This document shows, piece after piece, positions 53,290 to 63,108 of a stretch of DNA of 64,000 bases. The stretch is from positions 2,852,001 to 2,916,000 of the forward strand of contig NZ_CP053985.1 of the NCBI RefSeq assembly GCF_013267355.1, written 5' to 3'. Under the pieces are notes generated by a model. The model did no database searches, had not been told where the DNA came from, and worked only from the letters and a program-made list of their open reading frames with translations. Source of the DNA: Achromobacter pestifer. Lineage in GTDB: Bacteria > Pseudomonadota > Gammaproteobacteria > Burkholderiales > Burkholderiaceae_B. The first letter of the stretch is position 1. The number at the start of each line of letters is the position of its first letter. The translations under genes and the position numbers were made by a program.

Positions 53290-53964
53290 TCAGTTCATGC
53301 GGTAGCTGTGCAGCGTGGTGCCGCTGGCGCCGCCTTGTTCCAGCGGCGCCTGGGGCACCCAGCCGTCCTGGGTCAGCACCGCGTCCAGCGGGAAGTCGTG
53401 GGCGGCGGGTTCATAGCCGGCGTCCAGTTCGCCGCAGCTCCAGGCGATGCCGATGGCGATGAAGGGGTGGCCGCGCTCGCGCAGCGCAGCCAGGGTGCGG
53501 TCGTAATAGCCGCCGCCATAGCCCAGGCGGTCTCCCTGTTCGGTATAGCCCAGGGTGGGGACCAGCACCACGTCGGGCAGCAGTTCGGCGCCGGCGACCG
53601 GCTCCTGGATGCCGTAGGGGCCGGCGCGCAATTCGGCGTCCGGCGTCCAGGGCAGGAAGGCCAGCGGGGCGTTGCGTTCGCGCACCACCGGCAGCGCCAC
53701 GGCCACGCCGTTTTCGACCCATTGCTCGAGCAGGGGGCGCAGGTCGGGCTCGTCGGCCATGGGCCAGAAGGCGGCCACGGTGGCGGGCGCGGGGCGGCCC
53801 GCGCGCACGGCTTCGTCGCGCGCCACATTCAGCCAAGTGAACAGGCGGGCCCGCATGAGCAGGCCGCCGCGGCTACGCTGGTCTTCCGGCAGTTCGGCAC
53901 GCAGTTTTCGCAATCGCGCGCGTAGCGGTACTGCGGTATCCTCTGGAGTATTTTGCGTAGTCAT
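53290..53964 (-). CDS. 5-formyltetrahydrofolate cyclo-ligase
   Basis: This 224-aa enzyme converts 5-formyl-THF to 5,10-methenyl-THF with ATP. The C-terminal signature LGYGGGYYDRTLA (ATP/folate site) and IGIAWSCGELD are diagnostic, and the early Arg in LRARLRKLRAEL is also conserved. ATG 53964 (MTTQNT) is chosen; 32 upstream codons overlap the divergent slt leader. In many proteobacteria this gene (ygfA) follows 6S RNA; I did not find a 6S-like RNA in the short gap here. Confidence 0.93.
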   Translation of the reverse strand: MTTQNTPEDTAVPLRARLRKLRAELPEDQRSRGGLLMRARLFTWLNVARDEAVRAGRPAPATVAAFWPMADEPDLRPLLEQWVENGVAVALPVVRERNAPLAFLPWTPDAELRAGPYGIQEPVAGAELLPDVVLVPTLGYTEQGDRLGYGGGYYDRTLAALRERGHPFIAIGIAWSCGELDAGYEPAAHDFPLDAVLTQDGWVPQAPLEQGGASGTTLHSYRMN

Positions 53965-54058
53965 GCGGTGGCTGTAAGAGGGATGGACAAATGATGGCGA
54001 AAACGTGGACGAACTTGCGGATTGCCGCCGTGCTGGGCCAGTGTATGAGGGACAGGGC

Positions 54059-56209
54059 ATGACACAGACTCTGCAACCCGGACGGTATCAGAAAACCGTG
54101 CGGAAATCCGGGTCCGCCACCACTCTGGAAGCCGCTCCCGGCCTGCGCCGCTGGCTGCCGCTCCTGGCGCTGTTCACCGCGGCCTGTGCGCCGGTGGACG
54201 CGCAGCAGCGCAGCGCGGCGGTCAACACCCAGCCCCAGCCTCAGGCGGCCGTGCAGGCTGCGCAACCCGCCATTTCCGTGCCGCCTGCGGTGCTGGCCGG
54301 CCTGCCGCCGACTTCCCAGACGCCCGCGCTGGCCGCCGTGGTCGCGGCGCGCGAAGCCATGAACCGCAAGCAATGGTCCGTGCTGGGCGCGCTGGTGCCG
54401 CAGGCCAAGCCGGATCCGCTGGGCATGTATCCCGAATACTGGCTGCTGCGCTACCAGTTGTGGACCCCGCCCGCCACCGGCCGGCCCACCGCCGACCTGC
54501 AGAAGTTCATCAGCGGCAATTCCGACGCCTATCTGGCCGACCGCCTGCGCGGCGACTGGCTGCTGGCCGCGGCCCGCAGCGGGGACTTCGAAACCGTGCG
54601 CAAGCTCGCGCCCGTGAAGAACAGCAATGCGCAGATCGAGTGCGCCATCCTCGATGCCAAGCACATGACCGGGCAGCGTGCCACGGCGGCGCAGGCCGCG
54701 GCCGTGTTCGCGCCGGGCGGCGCCTGCTGGGCGCTGTACGACCAACTGGTCGCCGACGGCATCATGGGCTGGGAACAGCTGGAGCCCCAGCTGCGCGACG
54801 CCATCGAGGCCAACAAGACGACCGATGCGCGCAAGTTTGCGCAGTACATGTTCGAGCCGGGCGACCTGAAAACCTATGACCTGCTCATGAAGGATCCCAT
54901 GAAGTGGCTGACGCGCCAGAGCCGTCAGCCAGTGGGCCGCAACGAGAAGGAACTGGTGACCATCGCCCTGGCGCGCCTGGCGCGTTCCGACGTCAGCGTG
55001 GCCGATTCCTACCTGCGCCGCGAATGGGGCAAGTCCGGGGACTGGTCCAAGTCCATGGCCAAGTCGAACCTGGCCTGGGTCCGCGGCCAATACGCGCTGG
55101 TCGCCGCGCTGAATCTCGACAGTCGCGCCGACGACTGGTACCACGAGGCCGGCCACATCCGCATGACGGAGTACAACGCCGCCTGGAAGGTGCGCGCCGC
55201 CTTGCGCCAGCCCAAGATCGACTGGAAGTGGGTGATGGACGCCATCGACCAGATGCCTGCCTCGCAGCAGGCCGATTCGTCCTGGATCTATTGGAAGGCG
55301 CGCGGCCAGGCCGCGCGCGGCAACAAGGAACAGGCCGCCACCGCCTACGCCAGCATTGCCGACCGCTTCGACTTCTACGGCCAGCTGGCCGCCGAGGAAC
55401 TGGGCCGCCGCATCACCGTGCCGCCGCGCCCCGCGCCCATCAGCGACCAGGAAATCACCGAGGCCCGCGCCAATCCCGGCCTGCGCCGCGCGATCCAGCT
55501 GTTCCGCCTGGGCTGGCGCGCCGAAGCCGTGCCGGAATGGAACTTCACGCTGCGCGGCATGAGCGACCGCCAACTGATGGCCGCCGCCGAACTGGCGCGC
55601 GCCGAGAACATCTACGACCGCGTGGTCAACACCTCCGACCGCACCGAAAAAGAGTTCGACTTCAGCCAGCGCTTCATCGCGCCCTTCGAAGGCCGCGTCA
55701 CCGCCAAGGCCAACGCCATCGCCCTGGACCCGGCCTGGGTCTACGGCCTGATCCGCCAGGAATCGCGCTTCATCATGGACGCGCGTTCGCACGTGGGCGC
55801 CTCCGGCCTGATGCAGCTGATGCCGGCCACGGCCAAATGGGTCGCGGGCAAGATCGGCATGAGCAACTTCACGCCCGACAGCGTCAACGATTTCGACACC
55901 AACACCGAACTCGGCACCAACTACCTGAACATGGTGCTGCGCGACCTGAACGGTTCGCAGATGCTGGCCAGCGCAGGCTATAACGCCGGCCCGCGCCGTC
56001 CGCACAACTGGCGTTCGACCTTCACGCACCCGGTGGAAGGCGCCATCTTCGCCGAGACCATCCCGTTCAACGAGACGCGTACCTACGTCAAGAACGTAAT
56101 GTCCAACTCGGTGTATTACGCGGCCATGTTCACCGGCCAGCCCCAGTCCCTGAAGGAACGCCTGGGCAACATCGTGCCGCTGGGCGCGGAAAGCACCTCG
56201 ATTCCATGA
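54059..56209 (+). CDS. slt: Soluble lytic murein transglycosylase
   Basis: This 716-aa periplasmic lytic transglycosylase cleaves peptidoglycan glycan strands. It has a signal region with a lipobox-like LFTAAC, so it may be lipid-anchored; a long alpha-helical superhelical U/L domain (about 100-540); and a C-terminal SLT domain with the catalytic Glu in [27 protein letters not shown] and [10 protein letters not shown]. Start ATG 54059 follows GAGGGAC; an in-frame ATG at 54005 is less likely. Its stop overlaps the cca ATG. Confidence 0.94.
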   Translation: MTQTLQPGRYQKTVRKSGSATTLEAAPGLRRWLPLLALFTAACAPVDAQQRSAAVNTQPQPQAAVQAAQPAISVPPAVLAGLPPTSQTPALAAVVAAREAMNRKQWSVLGALVPQAKPDPLGMYPEYWLLRYQLWTPPATGRPTADLQKFISGNSDAYLADRLRGDWLLAAARSGDFETVRKLAPVKNSNAQIECAILDAKHMTGQRATAAQAAAVFAPGGACWALYDQLVADGIMGWEQLEPQLRDAIEANKTTDARKFAQYMFEPGDLKTYDLLMKDPMKWLTRQSRQPVGRNEKELVTIALARLARSDVSVADSYLRREWGKSGDWSKSMAKSNLAWVRGQYALVAALNLDSRADDWYHEAGHIRMTEYNAAWKVRAALRQPKIDWKWVMDAIDQMPASQQADSSWIYWKARGQAARGNKEQAATAYASIADRFDFYGQLAAEELGRRITVPPRPAPISDQEITEARANPGLRRAIQLFRLGWRAEAVPEWNFTLRGMSDRQLMAAAELARAENIYDRVVNTSDRTEKEFDFSQRFIAPFEGRVTAKANAIALDPAWVYGLIRQESRFIMDARSHVGASGLMQLMPATAKWVAGKIGMSNFTPDSVNDFDTNTELGTNYLNMVLRDLNGSQMLASAGYNAGPRRPHNWRSTFTHPVEGAIFAETIPFNETRTYVKNVMSNSVYYAAMFTGQPQSLKERLGNIVPLGAESTSIP

Positions 56210-57306
56210 CGCGGGATCCGGCCACGGACGGCCTGCAGGTCTATATCGTGGGCGGAGCGGTGCGCGATGCGCTGCTCGGCCTGACGCCCGGCGACCACGA
56301 CTGGGTCGTGGTGGGCGCCACGCCCGAGGACATGGCGCGGCGCGGCTTCGTGCCCGTGGGCGGCGACTTCCCCGTCTTCCTGCATCCGCGCAGCAAAGAG
56401 GAATACGCGCTGGCGCGCACCGAGCGCAAGTCGGGGCGGGGCTACAAGGGCTTCACGTTCTATACCGGCGCGGACGTCACGCTCGAAGAAGACCTGCGCC
56501 GCCGCGACCTGACCGTCAATGCCATCGCGCAGACGCAGGACGGCAAACTGGTCGACCCTCTGGGCGGCGCGGCTGACGTGCGCGACCGCATCTTCCGCCA
56601 CGTCGGCGAGGCCTTCGAAGAAGATCCGGTGCGCATCCTGCGGCTGGCCCGCTTCGCGGCGCGCTTTGCCGATTTTTCCGTGGCGCCCGAGACCCTGGCG
56701 CTGTGCCGCCGCATGGTCGAGGCCGGCGAGGCCGATGCGCTGGTGGCCGAGCGGGTCTGGAAGGAATTGTCGCGCGGCCTGATGGCGGGGTCGCCATCGC
56801 GCATGTTGCGCATCCTGGAACAATGCGGCGCGCTGGCCCGCGTGATGCCCGAGTTGCAAGGCGTGGACCAGATCATGGCGGACGTGGACCGCGCGGCCGC
56901 GCGGGGCTTGTCGTTGCCGGGCCGCTATGCCTTGCTGTGCCGGCTTAGCCCTGAGCGCGACGCCATGGGCCGCCGCCTGCGCGTGCCTACCGAATGCAAC
57001 GATTACGCGCGGCTGTTGCCGGACGTGCTGGCGGGGCTGGATGCCGCGGAACAGGGCGGTGACCCCGCCGACGCGCAACTGGCGCTGATGGAGCGCGCCG
57101 ATGCGCTGCGCAAGCCGGAACGTTTTCTGGATCTGCTGGACGCGGCTGCCGTGCTGCGTTCCGTGGATCGCGCGGCCTGGCAGTCGCGCGTGGCGGTCGT
57201 GCGCGGCGTGGACGCGGGGGCCATCGCCAAAGCTTGCGCCGGCGAGCCGGCGCGCATCAAGGAACAGGTGCGCGTCGCGCGCCTGGAGCGCCTGCGGGCG
57301 CAGTGA
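56206..57306 (+). CDS. cca: CCA-adding tRNA nucleotidyltransferase
   Basis: This 366-aa class-II nucleotidyltransferase builds or repairs the CCA end of tRNA. The catalytic region is [15 protein letters not shown] then DHDWVVVG (the DxD metal motif), with [11 protein letters not shown] and the later [16 protein letters not shown]. The C-terminal HD phosphohydrolase domain of E. coli Cca (412 aa) is not obvious here, so the protein is probably the shorter type. It overlaps slt by 4 bp. Confidence 0.94.
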   Translation: MTRDPATDGLQVYIVGGAVRDALLGLTPGDHDWVVVGATPEDMARRGFVPVGGDFPVFLHPRSKEEYALARTERKSGRGYKGFTFYTGADVTLEEDLRRRDLTVNAIAQTQDGKLVDPLGGAADVRDRIFRHVGEAFEEDPVRILRLARFAARFADFSVAPETLALCRRMVEAGEADALVAERVWKELSRGLMAGSPSRMLRILEQCGALARVMPELQGVDQIMADVDRAAARGLSLPGRYALLCRLSPERDAMGRRLRVPTECNDYARLLPDVLAGLDAAEQGGDPADAQLALMERADALRKPERFLDLLDAAAVLRSVDRAAWQSRVAVVRGVDAGAIAKACAGEPARIKEQVRVARLERLRAQ

Positions 57307-57311
57307 TGCCG

Positions 57312-57331
57312 GGCGGCCCGGTCGGGCCGCC
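57312..57331. terminator. Hairpin between cca and methyltransferase gene
   Basis: A perfect inverted repeat of GGCGGCCCG (8-9 bp, short loop) lies between convergent genes and is followed on the plus strand by TGATCTTT. Confidence 0.65.
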
Positions 57332-57337
57332 TGATCT

Positions 57338-58546
57338 TTACAGCTTGCCCAGCCGGTCGCCGCGCGAGAACCCTGCCAGCGGTTCGGTGATGCCGCGTCC
57401 CACCGCCAGCACCTTGAACAGTTCGCCCATCTCCGATTCGGACAAGAGCTTCTGCACGGGCGCCACGGCCTGCGCGTATTGCTGCACGTCGCTCGGATCC
57501 AGCTGCGCCAGCAGATCCATCAACCCCGCGTTCATCAGGAAGCGGGCTTGCGAGGTGTAGCCCAGGACCTGCATGCCGGCCTCGAGCGCGGCGTCCGCCA
57601 TGGCGGTGAAATCGACGTGGGCGGTGATGTCCTGCAGGCCCGGCGCGGTGAACGGGTCGCCGTGGGCGTGATGGCGCAAGTGGCACATGAGCGTGCCGCC
57701 GGCGCGCTGTGGATGGTAGTACTCGCTGCGCGGAAAGCCATAGTCCAGCAACAGGACCGCGCCGCGCTCCAGCCAGCCGCCCATGGCGGCGATCCAGGCT
57801 TCGCCTTGCAGATTGATCTCGGACACGTAGCCCGGCAGGGCCGGCATGCGGGCGGCGACGGCGGCCGCCAGCGTGGGCGGCGCGGGACGGTCTTCCCAGA
57901 CGAAGTCTTGCGAGGCGTCCACCGCCACGCCGCGCTCCAGCACCTCGCCTGCGTCGCTCCAGCGGAAGATCGATACCGGCATTGCGTCCAGCACTTCGTT
58001 GGCCAGCACGCAGCCGGCGAAGCGCTGGGGCAGCGCGTCCAGCCATTGCACGCGGCCGCTAAACGCCGCCAGCCTTTCGGCCTGGCGGGCGCGCAAGTCG
58101 GCCGACACTTCCAGGATCAGATAGCGGGTCTGGGCCAGGCCCATCGCATCCAATTCGCGCAGCACGCCTTCGGCCAGGGCGCCGGTGCCGGCGCCGAACT
58201 CCAGCACGGTGTCGGTCTGCGTCTGGCGCAGCACCTGGGCGGCCTGGCGCGCCAGCGTGCGGGCGAACAGCGGGGTCAGCTGAGGCGCGGTGACGAAGTC
58301 GCCGGCGGGCGCGCGGACGTCGCCGTCGGCCTCGGCCAGCTTGACGTTGCCGGCCGCGTAGTAGCCCAGTCCGGGCGCGTACAGCGCCTGCGCCATCCAA
58401 TGGTCGAACGACAGCCAGCCGCCATGGGCGGCGACCGTGGCGCGCAGATGCGCGGCGGCGGCGGCGCTGTGTTCCTGGGCGGCGGGGGCGAGGGCGGGCA
58501 GGTTGGCGGGGGCGGATCGTTGCATGGTCGGGTGGAGCGTGGACAA
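57338..58546 (-). CDS. MidA/NDUFAF7-like SAM-dependent methyltransferase
   Basis: This 402-aa protein belongs to the DUF185/MidA family, whose mitochondrial member NDUFAF7 methylates an arginine of complex I. It has the SAM-binding glycine-rich VLEFGAGTGALAEGVL (motif I), LILEVSADLRARQ, the family-specific LANEVLDAMPVSIFRW and LLLDYGFPRSEYYHPQR. The bacterial target is not known. The ATG at 58546 (MSTLHPTM) is used; a later ATG at 58525 is possible. It lies convergent with cca and downstream of the helicase terminator. Confidence 0.9.
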   Translation of the reverse strand: MSTLHPTMQRSAPANLPALAPAAQEHSAAAAAHLRATVAAHGGWLSFDHWMAQALYAPGLGYYAAGNVKLAEADGDVRAPAGDFVTAPQLTPLFARTLARQAAQVLRQTQTDTVLEFGAGTGALAEGVLRELDAMGLAQTRYLILEVSADLRARQAERLAAFSGRVQWLDALPQRFAGCVLANEVLDAMPVSIFRWSDAGEVLERGVAVDASQDFVWEDRPAPPTLAAAVAARMPALPGYVSEINLQGEAWIAAMGGWLERGAVLLLDYGFPRSEYYHPQRAGGTLMCHLRHHAHGDPFTAPGLQDITAHVDFTAMADAALEAGMQVLGYTSQARFLMNAGLMDLLAQLDPSDVQQYAQAVAPVQKLLSESEMGELFKVLAVGRGITEPLAGFSRGDRLGKL

Positions 58547-58565
58547 GCGGACATTTTCCCAAAAA

Positions 58566-58592
58566 ACAAACCCCGCGACAGGCGCGGGGTTT
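58566..58592 (-). terminator. Terminator of rhlE-type helicase gene
   Basis: A perfect 10-bp stem (AAACCCCGCG and complement) with a five-base loop is followed on the minus strand by TTTGTTTTTTGG, a typical rho-independent terminator, 23 bp after the stop. Confidence 0.9.
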
Positions 58593-58614
58593 GCGTTGGG
58601 CTCAAGCGGGCGGA

Positions 58615-60384
58615 TTAGCCGCGGCGATCGGCCGGCTTGGCGAAGCGCTTGGCGGGGCCGCCGGGGCGCTTGTCGAACGTGGGCTTGCCACGGAAACCGC
58701 CTTCGGGGCGGTCGCCGCCGCGGAAGCCGCCTTCACGTTGCGGACGGTCGCCGAAGCTGGGGCGGTCGCCGAAGCTCGGACGATCGCTGAAGCTGGGGCG
58801 CGAGTCACGGTCGCCGCCGCGGAAACCGCCTTCACGGGGGCCGCGTTCGTTGAACGGACGGGCATCGCGCTGGGGGCGGTCGCCATAGCTGGGACGGTCG
58901 CCGAAGCTGGGACGCGAATCGCGGTCGCCGCCACGGAAGCCGCCTTCGCGCTGGGGACGGTCACCGAAGGGACGGTTGCCCTGGTAGCCGCCTTCACGCT
59001 GCGGGCGGTCGCCGAAGCTGGGGCGATCGCTGAAGGAGCGGGCCGGACGATCGCCGAACGGACGATTGCCTTGGTAGCCGCCTTCGCGCGGGGCGCTGTC
59101 GCGATTGCCTTGGTAACCGCCTTCACGCGGCTTGTATTCGCCACGCGGGCCGCCGAAGGAACGGCCTTCGCGGTTGCCTTGATAGCCGCCGCCGGGACGC
59201 TTACCGAAAGAGGGCTTGCCGCCGCCGGTCGAGGGACGCGGGGTGCGCTTGGGTTCCAGGCCGGCGATCACTTCAGGGGTGATCGATTGGCCGATGTAGT
59301 GCTCGATGCGACGGACCTTGTGGCGCTCGGAGTGCGTGGCCAGCGTGAAGGCCAGGCCGCTGCGGCCAGCGCGGCCGGTACGGCCGATGCGGTGCACGTA
59401 GTCTTCGGCTTGCATCGGCAGGTCGAAGTTGACGGCGTGGCTGATGCCTTGCACGTCGATGCCGCGGGCGGCCACGTCGGTGGCGACCAGGATGCGCAGT
59501 TGGCCGCGCTGCAGTTGCGACAGCGTGCGGGTGCGTTGGCGCTGGTTCATGTCGCCGTGCAGGGCGGCGGCGGCAAAGCCTTGGTCGGCCAGGCGGTCGG
59601 CCAGGTCATCGGCGCCGCGCTTGGTCGACGTGAAGACGATGGCCTGATCCAGCGCGGCATCGCGCAGCACGTGGTCCAGCAATTGCATCTTGTGGCTGGC
59701 ATCGTCCGCGTACAGCAGGCTTTGCGTGATGTTGGTGTGCTTTTCCTTGGCGCTGGCCAATTCGATGCGCTGCGGATCGCGCATCATGCGCGCCGCCAGC
59801 TTGGCGATCGTGCCGTCCAGCGTGGCCGAGAACAGCAGCGTCTGACGGTCTTCCGGCAGGCGGCCGACGATGGTTTCGATGTCTTCGATGAAGCCCATGT
59901 CCAGCATGCGGTCGGCTTCGTCCAGCACCAGCGTGTGCACGGTGTTCAGTTTGACGCGGCCCGAGTTCAGGTGGTCGATCAGGCGGCCGGGGGTGGCGAC
60001 CAGCACGTCCACGCGGCGCGACAGCGCCTTCAGCTGCGCGCCGTAGGGCATGCCGCCCACGACGGTGGCGGTGCGCAGGTCGGCCAGCTTGCGGCCGTAG
60101 GTGGCGGTGGCGTCCGTGACTTGCAGGGCCAGTTCGCGGGTCGGGGTCAGCACCAGCACTTGCACGCCGACGCCCTTGTTGGCGGGCATCTGGGCGATGC
60201 GGTGCAGGGCCGGCAGCATGAAGGCCGCGGTCTTGCCGCTACCCGTTTGCGAGGACACCATCAGGTCGTGGCCAGCCAGCGCTTGCGGAATGGCGGACGC
60301 TTGGACGGGGGTGGGGGTGGAGAAGCCAGCTTCTTGGACGGCCGACAACAGAGCGGGCGCAAGACCCAGGTTTTCGAAAGACAT
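58615..60384 (-). CDS. rhlE: DEAD-box RNA helicase, RhlE-type, with repetitive tail
   Basis: This 589-aa helicase unwinds short RNA duplexes in RNA decay, ribosome assembly and cold adaptation. Its core has motif Q (FSTPTPVQASAIP), motif I SSQTGSGKT, PTRELALQ, DEAD in LDEADRMLDMGF, SAT, and HRIGRTGRAGRSG. The last about 205 residues are an arginine-, glycine- and aspartate-rich tail made of repeats (REGGYQGNR, REGGFRGGDR, RPSFGDRP), a likely RNA-binding region. ATG 60384 is chosen; six upstream codons are in frame. The 278-bp leader above it (60385-60662) may be a cold-shock-type leader. Confidence 0.93.
   Translation of the reverse strand: MSFENLGLAPALLSAVQEAGFSTPTPVQASAIPQALAGHDLMVSSQTGSGKTAAFMLPALHRIAQMPANKGVGVQVLVLTPTRELALQVTDATATYGRKLADLRTATVVGGMPYGAQLKALSRRVDVLVATPGRLIDHLNSGRVKLNTVHTLVLDEADRMLDMGFIEDIETIVGRLPEDRQTLLFSATLDGTIAKLAARMMRDPQRIELASAKEKHTNITQSLLYADDASHKMQLLDHVLRDAALDQAIVFTSTKRGADDLADRLADQGFAAAALHGDMNQRQRTRTLSQLQRGQLRILVATDVAARGIDVQGISHAVNFDLPMQAEDYVHRIGRTGRAGRSGLAFTLATHSERHKVRRIEHYIGQSITPEVIAGLEPKRTPRPSTGGGKPSFGKRPGGGYQGNREGRSFGGPRGEYKPREGGYQGNRDSAPREGGYQGNRPFGDRPARSFSDRPSFGDRPQREGGYQGNRPFGDRPQREGGFRGGDRDSRPSFGDRPSYGDRPQRDARPFNERGPREGGFRGGDRDSRPSFSDRPSFGDRPSFGDRPQREGGFRGGDRPEGGFRGKPTFDKRPGGPAKRFAKPADRRG
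58680..59225 (-). repeat. rhlE: Degenerate coding repeats in helicase tail
   Basis: Several related 24-60-bp units recur in this stretch, encoding REGGYQGNR (four copies), REGGFRGGDR (three) and RPSFGDRP-like blocks. Synonymous differences between copies show they are old. Repeat number may vary among strains by slippage or recombination. Confidence 0.8.
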
Positions 60385-60662
60385 TACTTTCCCTTGCCGC
60401 AATCAATGCGACGCAGTGCTTGGTCGGGCCAAAGGATTAGGCGGCCGGATCCAGGCGACGGTTGATGGAGCATCGTGCCGACCGAATCAACCGTGCGCGT
60501 GGCGCGTTCTCGTGTACTGAGTGGAACGCAGGGCGAAAGGAAAGGAGGTCAGGAATCGATGATAGTTCGGCATGGGGCCGGGGCTGTGTTACCCGGCAAA
60601 CTGCGAAAACTTCCGCTAAATCAAGGCGGTAAATGCCGAACTCGTTTTGTGCAGTGCGGCGA
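60385..60662 (-). other. Gap between ung and helicase genes
   Basis: This 278-bp gap holds no supported gene. An AAAGGAAAGGAGGT-like purine run at about 60537-60550 is on the plus strand and not followed by a good coding frame. On the minus strand it is the helicase leader; I see no clear promoter. Confidence 0.4.
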
Positions 60663-61424
60663 TCATAACCCGAATTCACTCTGCATGGGAATTATTTTTT
60701 TGTCCAGCTCCCAATCAATAGGGTTTTTCCCTTGGTTGGTCAGCCACTGATTGGTGGCCAGGAAATGGCCGCAGCCCAGGAAGGGCACTGGGGGCCTTCT
60801 GGCGGACAGAGGGGAGGGATGGTTGGACATCAGGACCAAGTGGCCACTGTTGTCAGGGAGCAACGCCCGCTTGGCCTGGGCATGGGCGCCCCAGAGCATG
60901 AAAACCTTGGGCGACGGGTCGCGCGCGACCAGGGCGATCAACGCGTCCGTCACCGTTTCCCAGCCGCGCTTGGCATGCGAGGCGGGCTGGCCGTCTTCCA
61001 CGGTCAGCGCGGTATTCAGCAGCAGCACGCCCTGATCCGCCCAACTGCTCAGGTCGTTGCCGGCGGGCACGCGGCTGCCTGGATATTCCTGGGCGATCTC
61101 ATTGAAGATATTGCGCAGGCTGGGCGGCCGCTTGCAGTCGTCCGGCACCGAGAAGGCCAGGCCCTGGGCCTGGCCGGGGCCATGGTACGGGTCCTGTCCC
61201 AGGATCACCACCCGCACGTCGGCCGGAGCCAGGCCGTGCAGGGCACGGAACGGTGTGGCGGGATAGACGGTCGCGCCTTCGCCCAGGCGCTTTTCCACAT
61301 GAGCGGTCACGGCGGCCAGGGCCTCGGCGACCGCGCGAGGCGCAAAGGCGGCGGCCCAGGCGTCGGGAAGTTGCGACGTCTGGGCGCCGAGGGCGTTCGG
61401 GATGAGGCGATTATCGGTAGGCAT
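60663..61424 (-). CDS. ung: Uracil-DNA glycosylase
   Basis: This 253-aa family-1 enzyme removes uracil from DNA in base-excision repair. The catalytic water-activating Asp is D78 in GQDPYHGPGQA (76-86), AFSVPDDCKRPPSL follows, and the second catalytic motif with the His is in SNHPSPLSARR. The active-site aromatic and Asn residues in LLLNTALTVEDG are in place. The gene is the last on the minus strand before the iron-signalling genes; the gap to them carries a Fur box. Confidence 0.96.
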   Translation of the reverse strand: MPTDNRLIPNALGAQTSQLPDAWAAAFAPRAVAEALAAVTAHVEKRLGEGATVYPATPFRALHGLAPADVRVVILGQDPYHGPGQAQGLAFSVPDDCKRPPSLRNIFNEIAQEYPGSRVPAGNDLSSWADQGVLLLNTALTVEDGQPASHAKRGWETVTDALIALVARDPSPKVFMLWGAHAQAKRALLPDNSGHLVLMSNHPSPLSARRPPVPFLGCGHFLATNQWLTNQGKNPIDWELDKKIIPMQSEFGL

Positions 61425-61493
61425 GGGCGCGATTTTGGCATAGCAGGCACTGCGCGCCGACGGTGCACAGCGGCAACATCAGTAAATTCGAAG

Positions 61494-61508
61494 TGAGAAT
61501 CATTGTTA
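61494..61508. promoter_or_regulatory. Fur box before sigma-factor gene
   Basis: The sequence TGAGAATCATTGTTA matches the 7-1-7 Fur consensus (TGATAATNATTATCA) at most positions. It ends 36 bp before the ATG of the ECF sigma gene and 70 bp from the ung start. It should repress the sigma/anti-sigma genes when iron is sufficient. Confidence 0.8.
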
Positions 61509-61544
61509 ATATTGCGGCCGTCCACATCCGCCGCGCTTGCCGCC

Positions 61545-62051
61545 ATGTCCCGTCCCCCCAGCAGCCTGAAAGCTTGGCTCGCCCACTACGGCGAGTTGAT
61601 GGGCGCGTGGGCCAAGCGCAATTCACGACCTAGCGATGCAGAGGACGCCGCGCAGGATGTGATGGCCGGCCTGCTGAGCGGCGGCAGCAGCGGCGTGGTG
61701 AATGGCAAATCCTATTTGCGCCGCGCGGCGCAGAACCGGTTGATCAGCGAGATCCGGCGGCAGACGCGCCAGGACGAAGTGTCGCTGGAGGCATGGGCGG
61801 CCGACGATCCGGCGCAGTGGCATGACCCGGAGTCCAGCGTGCGTGCCCGCCAATTGGCCGACGCGCTGGAATGCGCTCTGGCGAGCCTGCCGCTGAAGAA
61901 GCGGCAAGCCTATGTCTGGTGCCGGCTCGAGGGTTACTCGCAGCCCGAAGTCGCAATGCGGATGGGGCTGGCGCTCAATACGGTCGAGCGCTATATCATG
62001 GACGCCACGCGAGAAGTCCGCGAACAGCTGAAACACTTCTGCCCGGATTGA
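61545..62051 (+). CDS. ECF sigma factor, FecI family
   Basis: This 168-aa sigma factor has region 2 (AEDAAQDVMAGLL, then SYLRRAAQNRLISEIRRQ) and region 4 (LASLPLKKRQAYVWCRLEGYSQPEVAMRMGLALNTVERYI), as in FecI-type iron-starvation sigmas. ATG 61545 (MSRPPS) is chosen; a TTG 14 codons upstream lies inside the Fur box area and is less likely. It would direct RNA polymerase to the receptor promoter when the outer-membrane receptor binds its siderophore. The FecR-like gene starts 11 bp after its stop. Confidence 0.92.
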   Translation: MSRPPSSLKAWLAHYGELMGAWAKRNSRPSDAEDAAQDVMAGLLSGGSSGVVNGKSYLRRAAQNRLISEIRRQTRQDEVSLEAWAADDPAQWHDPESSVRARQLADALECALASLPLKKRQAYVWCRLEGYSQPEVAMRMGLALNTVERYIMDATREVREQLKHFCPD

Positions 62052-62062
62052 TCCGCCGCGCA

Positions 62063-63058
62063 ATGACAGATCCCATCGACCCAGACACCTTGACCGATCC
62101 TCGGGACGCGGCCGCCTATTGGTTCGCCCGCGAGCATTCGCAACAGATGAGCCAGGCCGAGCGACGGCAGTTCGAAGCATGGCGGCAGGCGCATCCCTCG
62201 CACGATCTGGAGTTGCGCCGCGCGCGCGGCATCTGGAATGCCAGCGCCCAATTGGGGCAGGATCGGCTGCGCGCGCTGACGGGGGAGCCGCAAGCCGCGG
62301 CCCGCCGGCGCACGCCGGGGCGCCGGCGCTTGGTGGCAGGGTTGGCCGTGGCCGGTGCCGCTGCCGTGGTCGCGGGGGTGGTGTTGCCGCGATGGGGCGG
62401 AGACGATCCCGGCTATGCGGCGCAATACGCAACACGGGCGGGGCAACGTCAGCAAGTGTCGTTGCCTGATGCATCCCTCGTCGATCTGAACACGGCCACG
62501 CAATTGTCGGTGGCGCTGTATGCCGATCGGCGAGTGGTGGAACTCAAGGCGGGAGAGGCGACGTTTTCGGTGACGCCGGATGCCAGCCGGCCGTTCTACG
62601 TCGAGGCCGGCGGCGCGACGATCCGCGTGACGGGCACGCGCTTCAACGTCCGGCGTGACGGCGACGTTGTCCGCGTGGCCGTGGATTCGGGCACGGTGGC
62701 GGTCCAGGCCGGCCCTTGGTGGAACCGCAGCCAGGTACTGCTGGCTGCGGGGCAGGGCACGCGCATGGAGCAGGATGGCCGCTTGTCGCCGTCCGAAAAA
62801 CTGGACGTGGCAAATCTGCTGGCCTGGCAGCGCGGCAGGGCGGTATTCCGCGACGTGCCGTTGTCGGAAGCCGTTTCCGAAATGAACCGCTACGGCCACG
62901 CGCCGATCCGCGTGTCGGGGGACGATGTGGCCGCGATGCGGATTTCAGGCGTGTTCAGTGTCGATAATCCCGGTGCCTTCCTGGATTTGCTGCCCGCGAT
63001 TGCGCCTGTGCGCGTGCAAAGCGGCGCGGACGGCTCGGCCCTGATCGTGCGCCGCTAG
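62063..63058 (+). CDS. FecR-family transmembrane anti-sigma regulator
   Basis: This 331-aa protein has a cytoplasmic N-terminal sigma-binding domain (PRDAAAYWFAREHSQQMS), one membrane helix (about residues 88-107), then a periplasmic FecR domain with GQRQQVSLPDASLVDLNTATQ and RVTGTRFNVRRDGDVV. The C-terminal part is like STN/secretin domains that contact the receptor's signalling domain. It transmits receptor occupancy to the FecI-like sigma. The downstream receptor gene carries the matching N-terminal STN domain. Confidence 0.92.
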   Translation: MTDPIDPDTLTDPRDAAAYWFAREHSQQMSQAERRQFEAWRQAHPSHDLELRRARGIWNASAQLGQDRLRALTGEPQAAARRRTPGRRRLVAGLAVAGAAAVVAGVVLPRWGGDDPGYAAQYATRAGQRQQVSLPDASLVDLNTATQLSVALYADRRVVELKAGEATFSVTPDASRPFYVEAGGATIRVTGTRFNVRRDGDVVRVAVDSGTVAVQAGPWWNRSQVLLAAGQGTRMEQDGRLSPSEKLDVANLLAWQRGRAVFRDVPLSEAVSEMNRYGHAPIRVSGDDVAAMRISGVFSVDNPGAFLDLLPAIAPVRVQSGADGSALIVRR

Positions 63059-63093
63059 CTTCCTGCAGGCCTTGCGCCAGCTGGTTCAATTAC

Positions 63094-63108
63094 GAATGGT
63101 TACCATTC
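63094..63108. promoter_or_regulatory. 15-bp palindrome before TonB receptor
   Basis: GAATGGT-T-ACCATTC is a perfect 7-1-7 inverted repeat in the 196-bp gap between the FecR-like and receptor genes. It differs from the Fur consensus and may be another regulator's site or part of the receptor promoter. Confidence 0.5.

Noticed and set aside
53965..54058. 6S RNA beside the 5-formyl-THF cyclo-ligase gene
   Set aside because: The gap between this gene and slt is under 100 bp, too short for a 6S RNA, and no 6S-like sequence was seen on the other side.
58591..60465. 624-codon plus-strand open frame opposite the helicase gene
   Set aside because: It is antisense to a clear DEAD-box helicase; its length comes from the repetitive GC-rich tail and it has no domain.
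60475..60750. 91-codon plus-strand frame over the ung 3' end
   Set aside because: Part of it is antisense to ung, the remainder is a leader, and there is no recognisable family.
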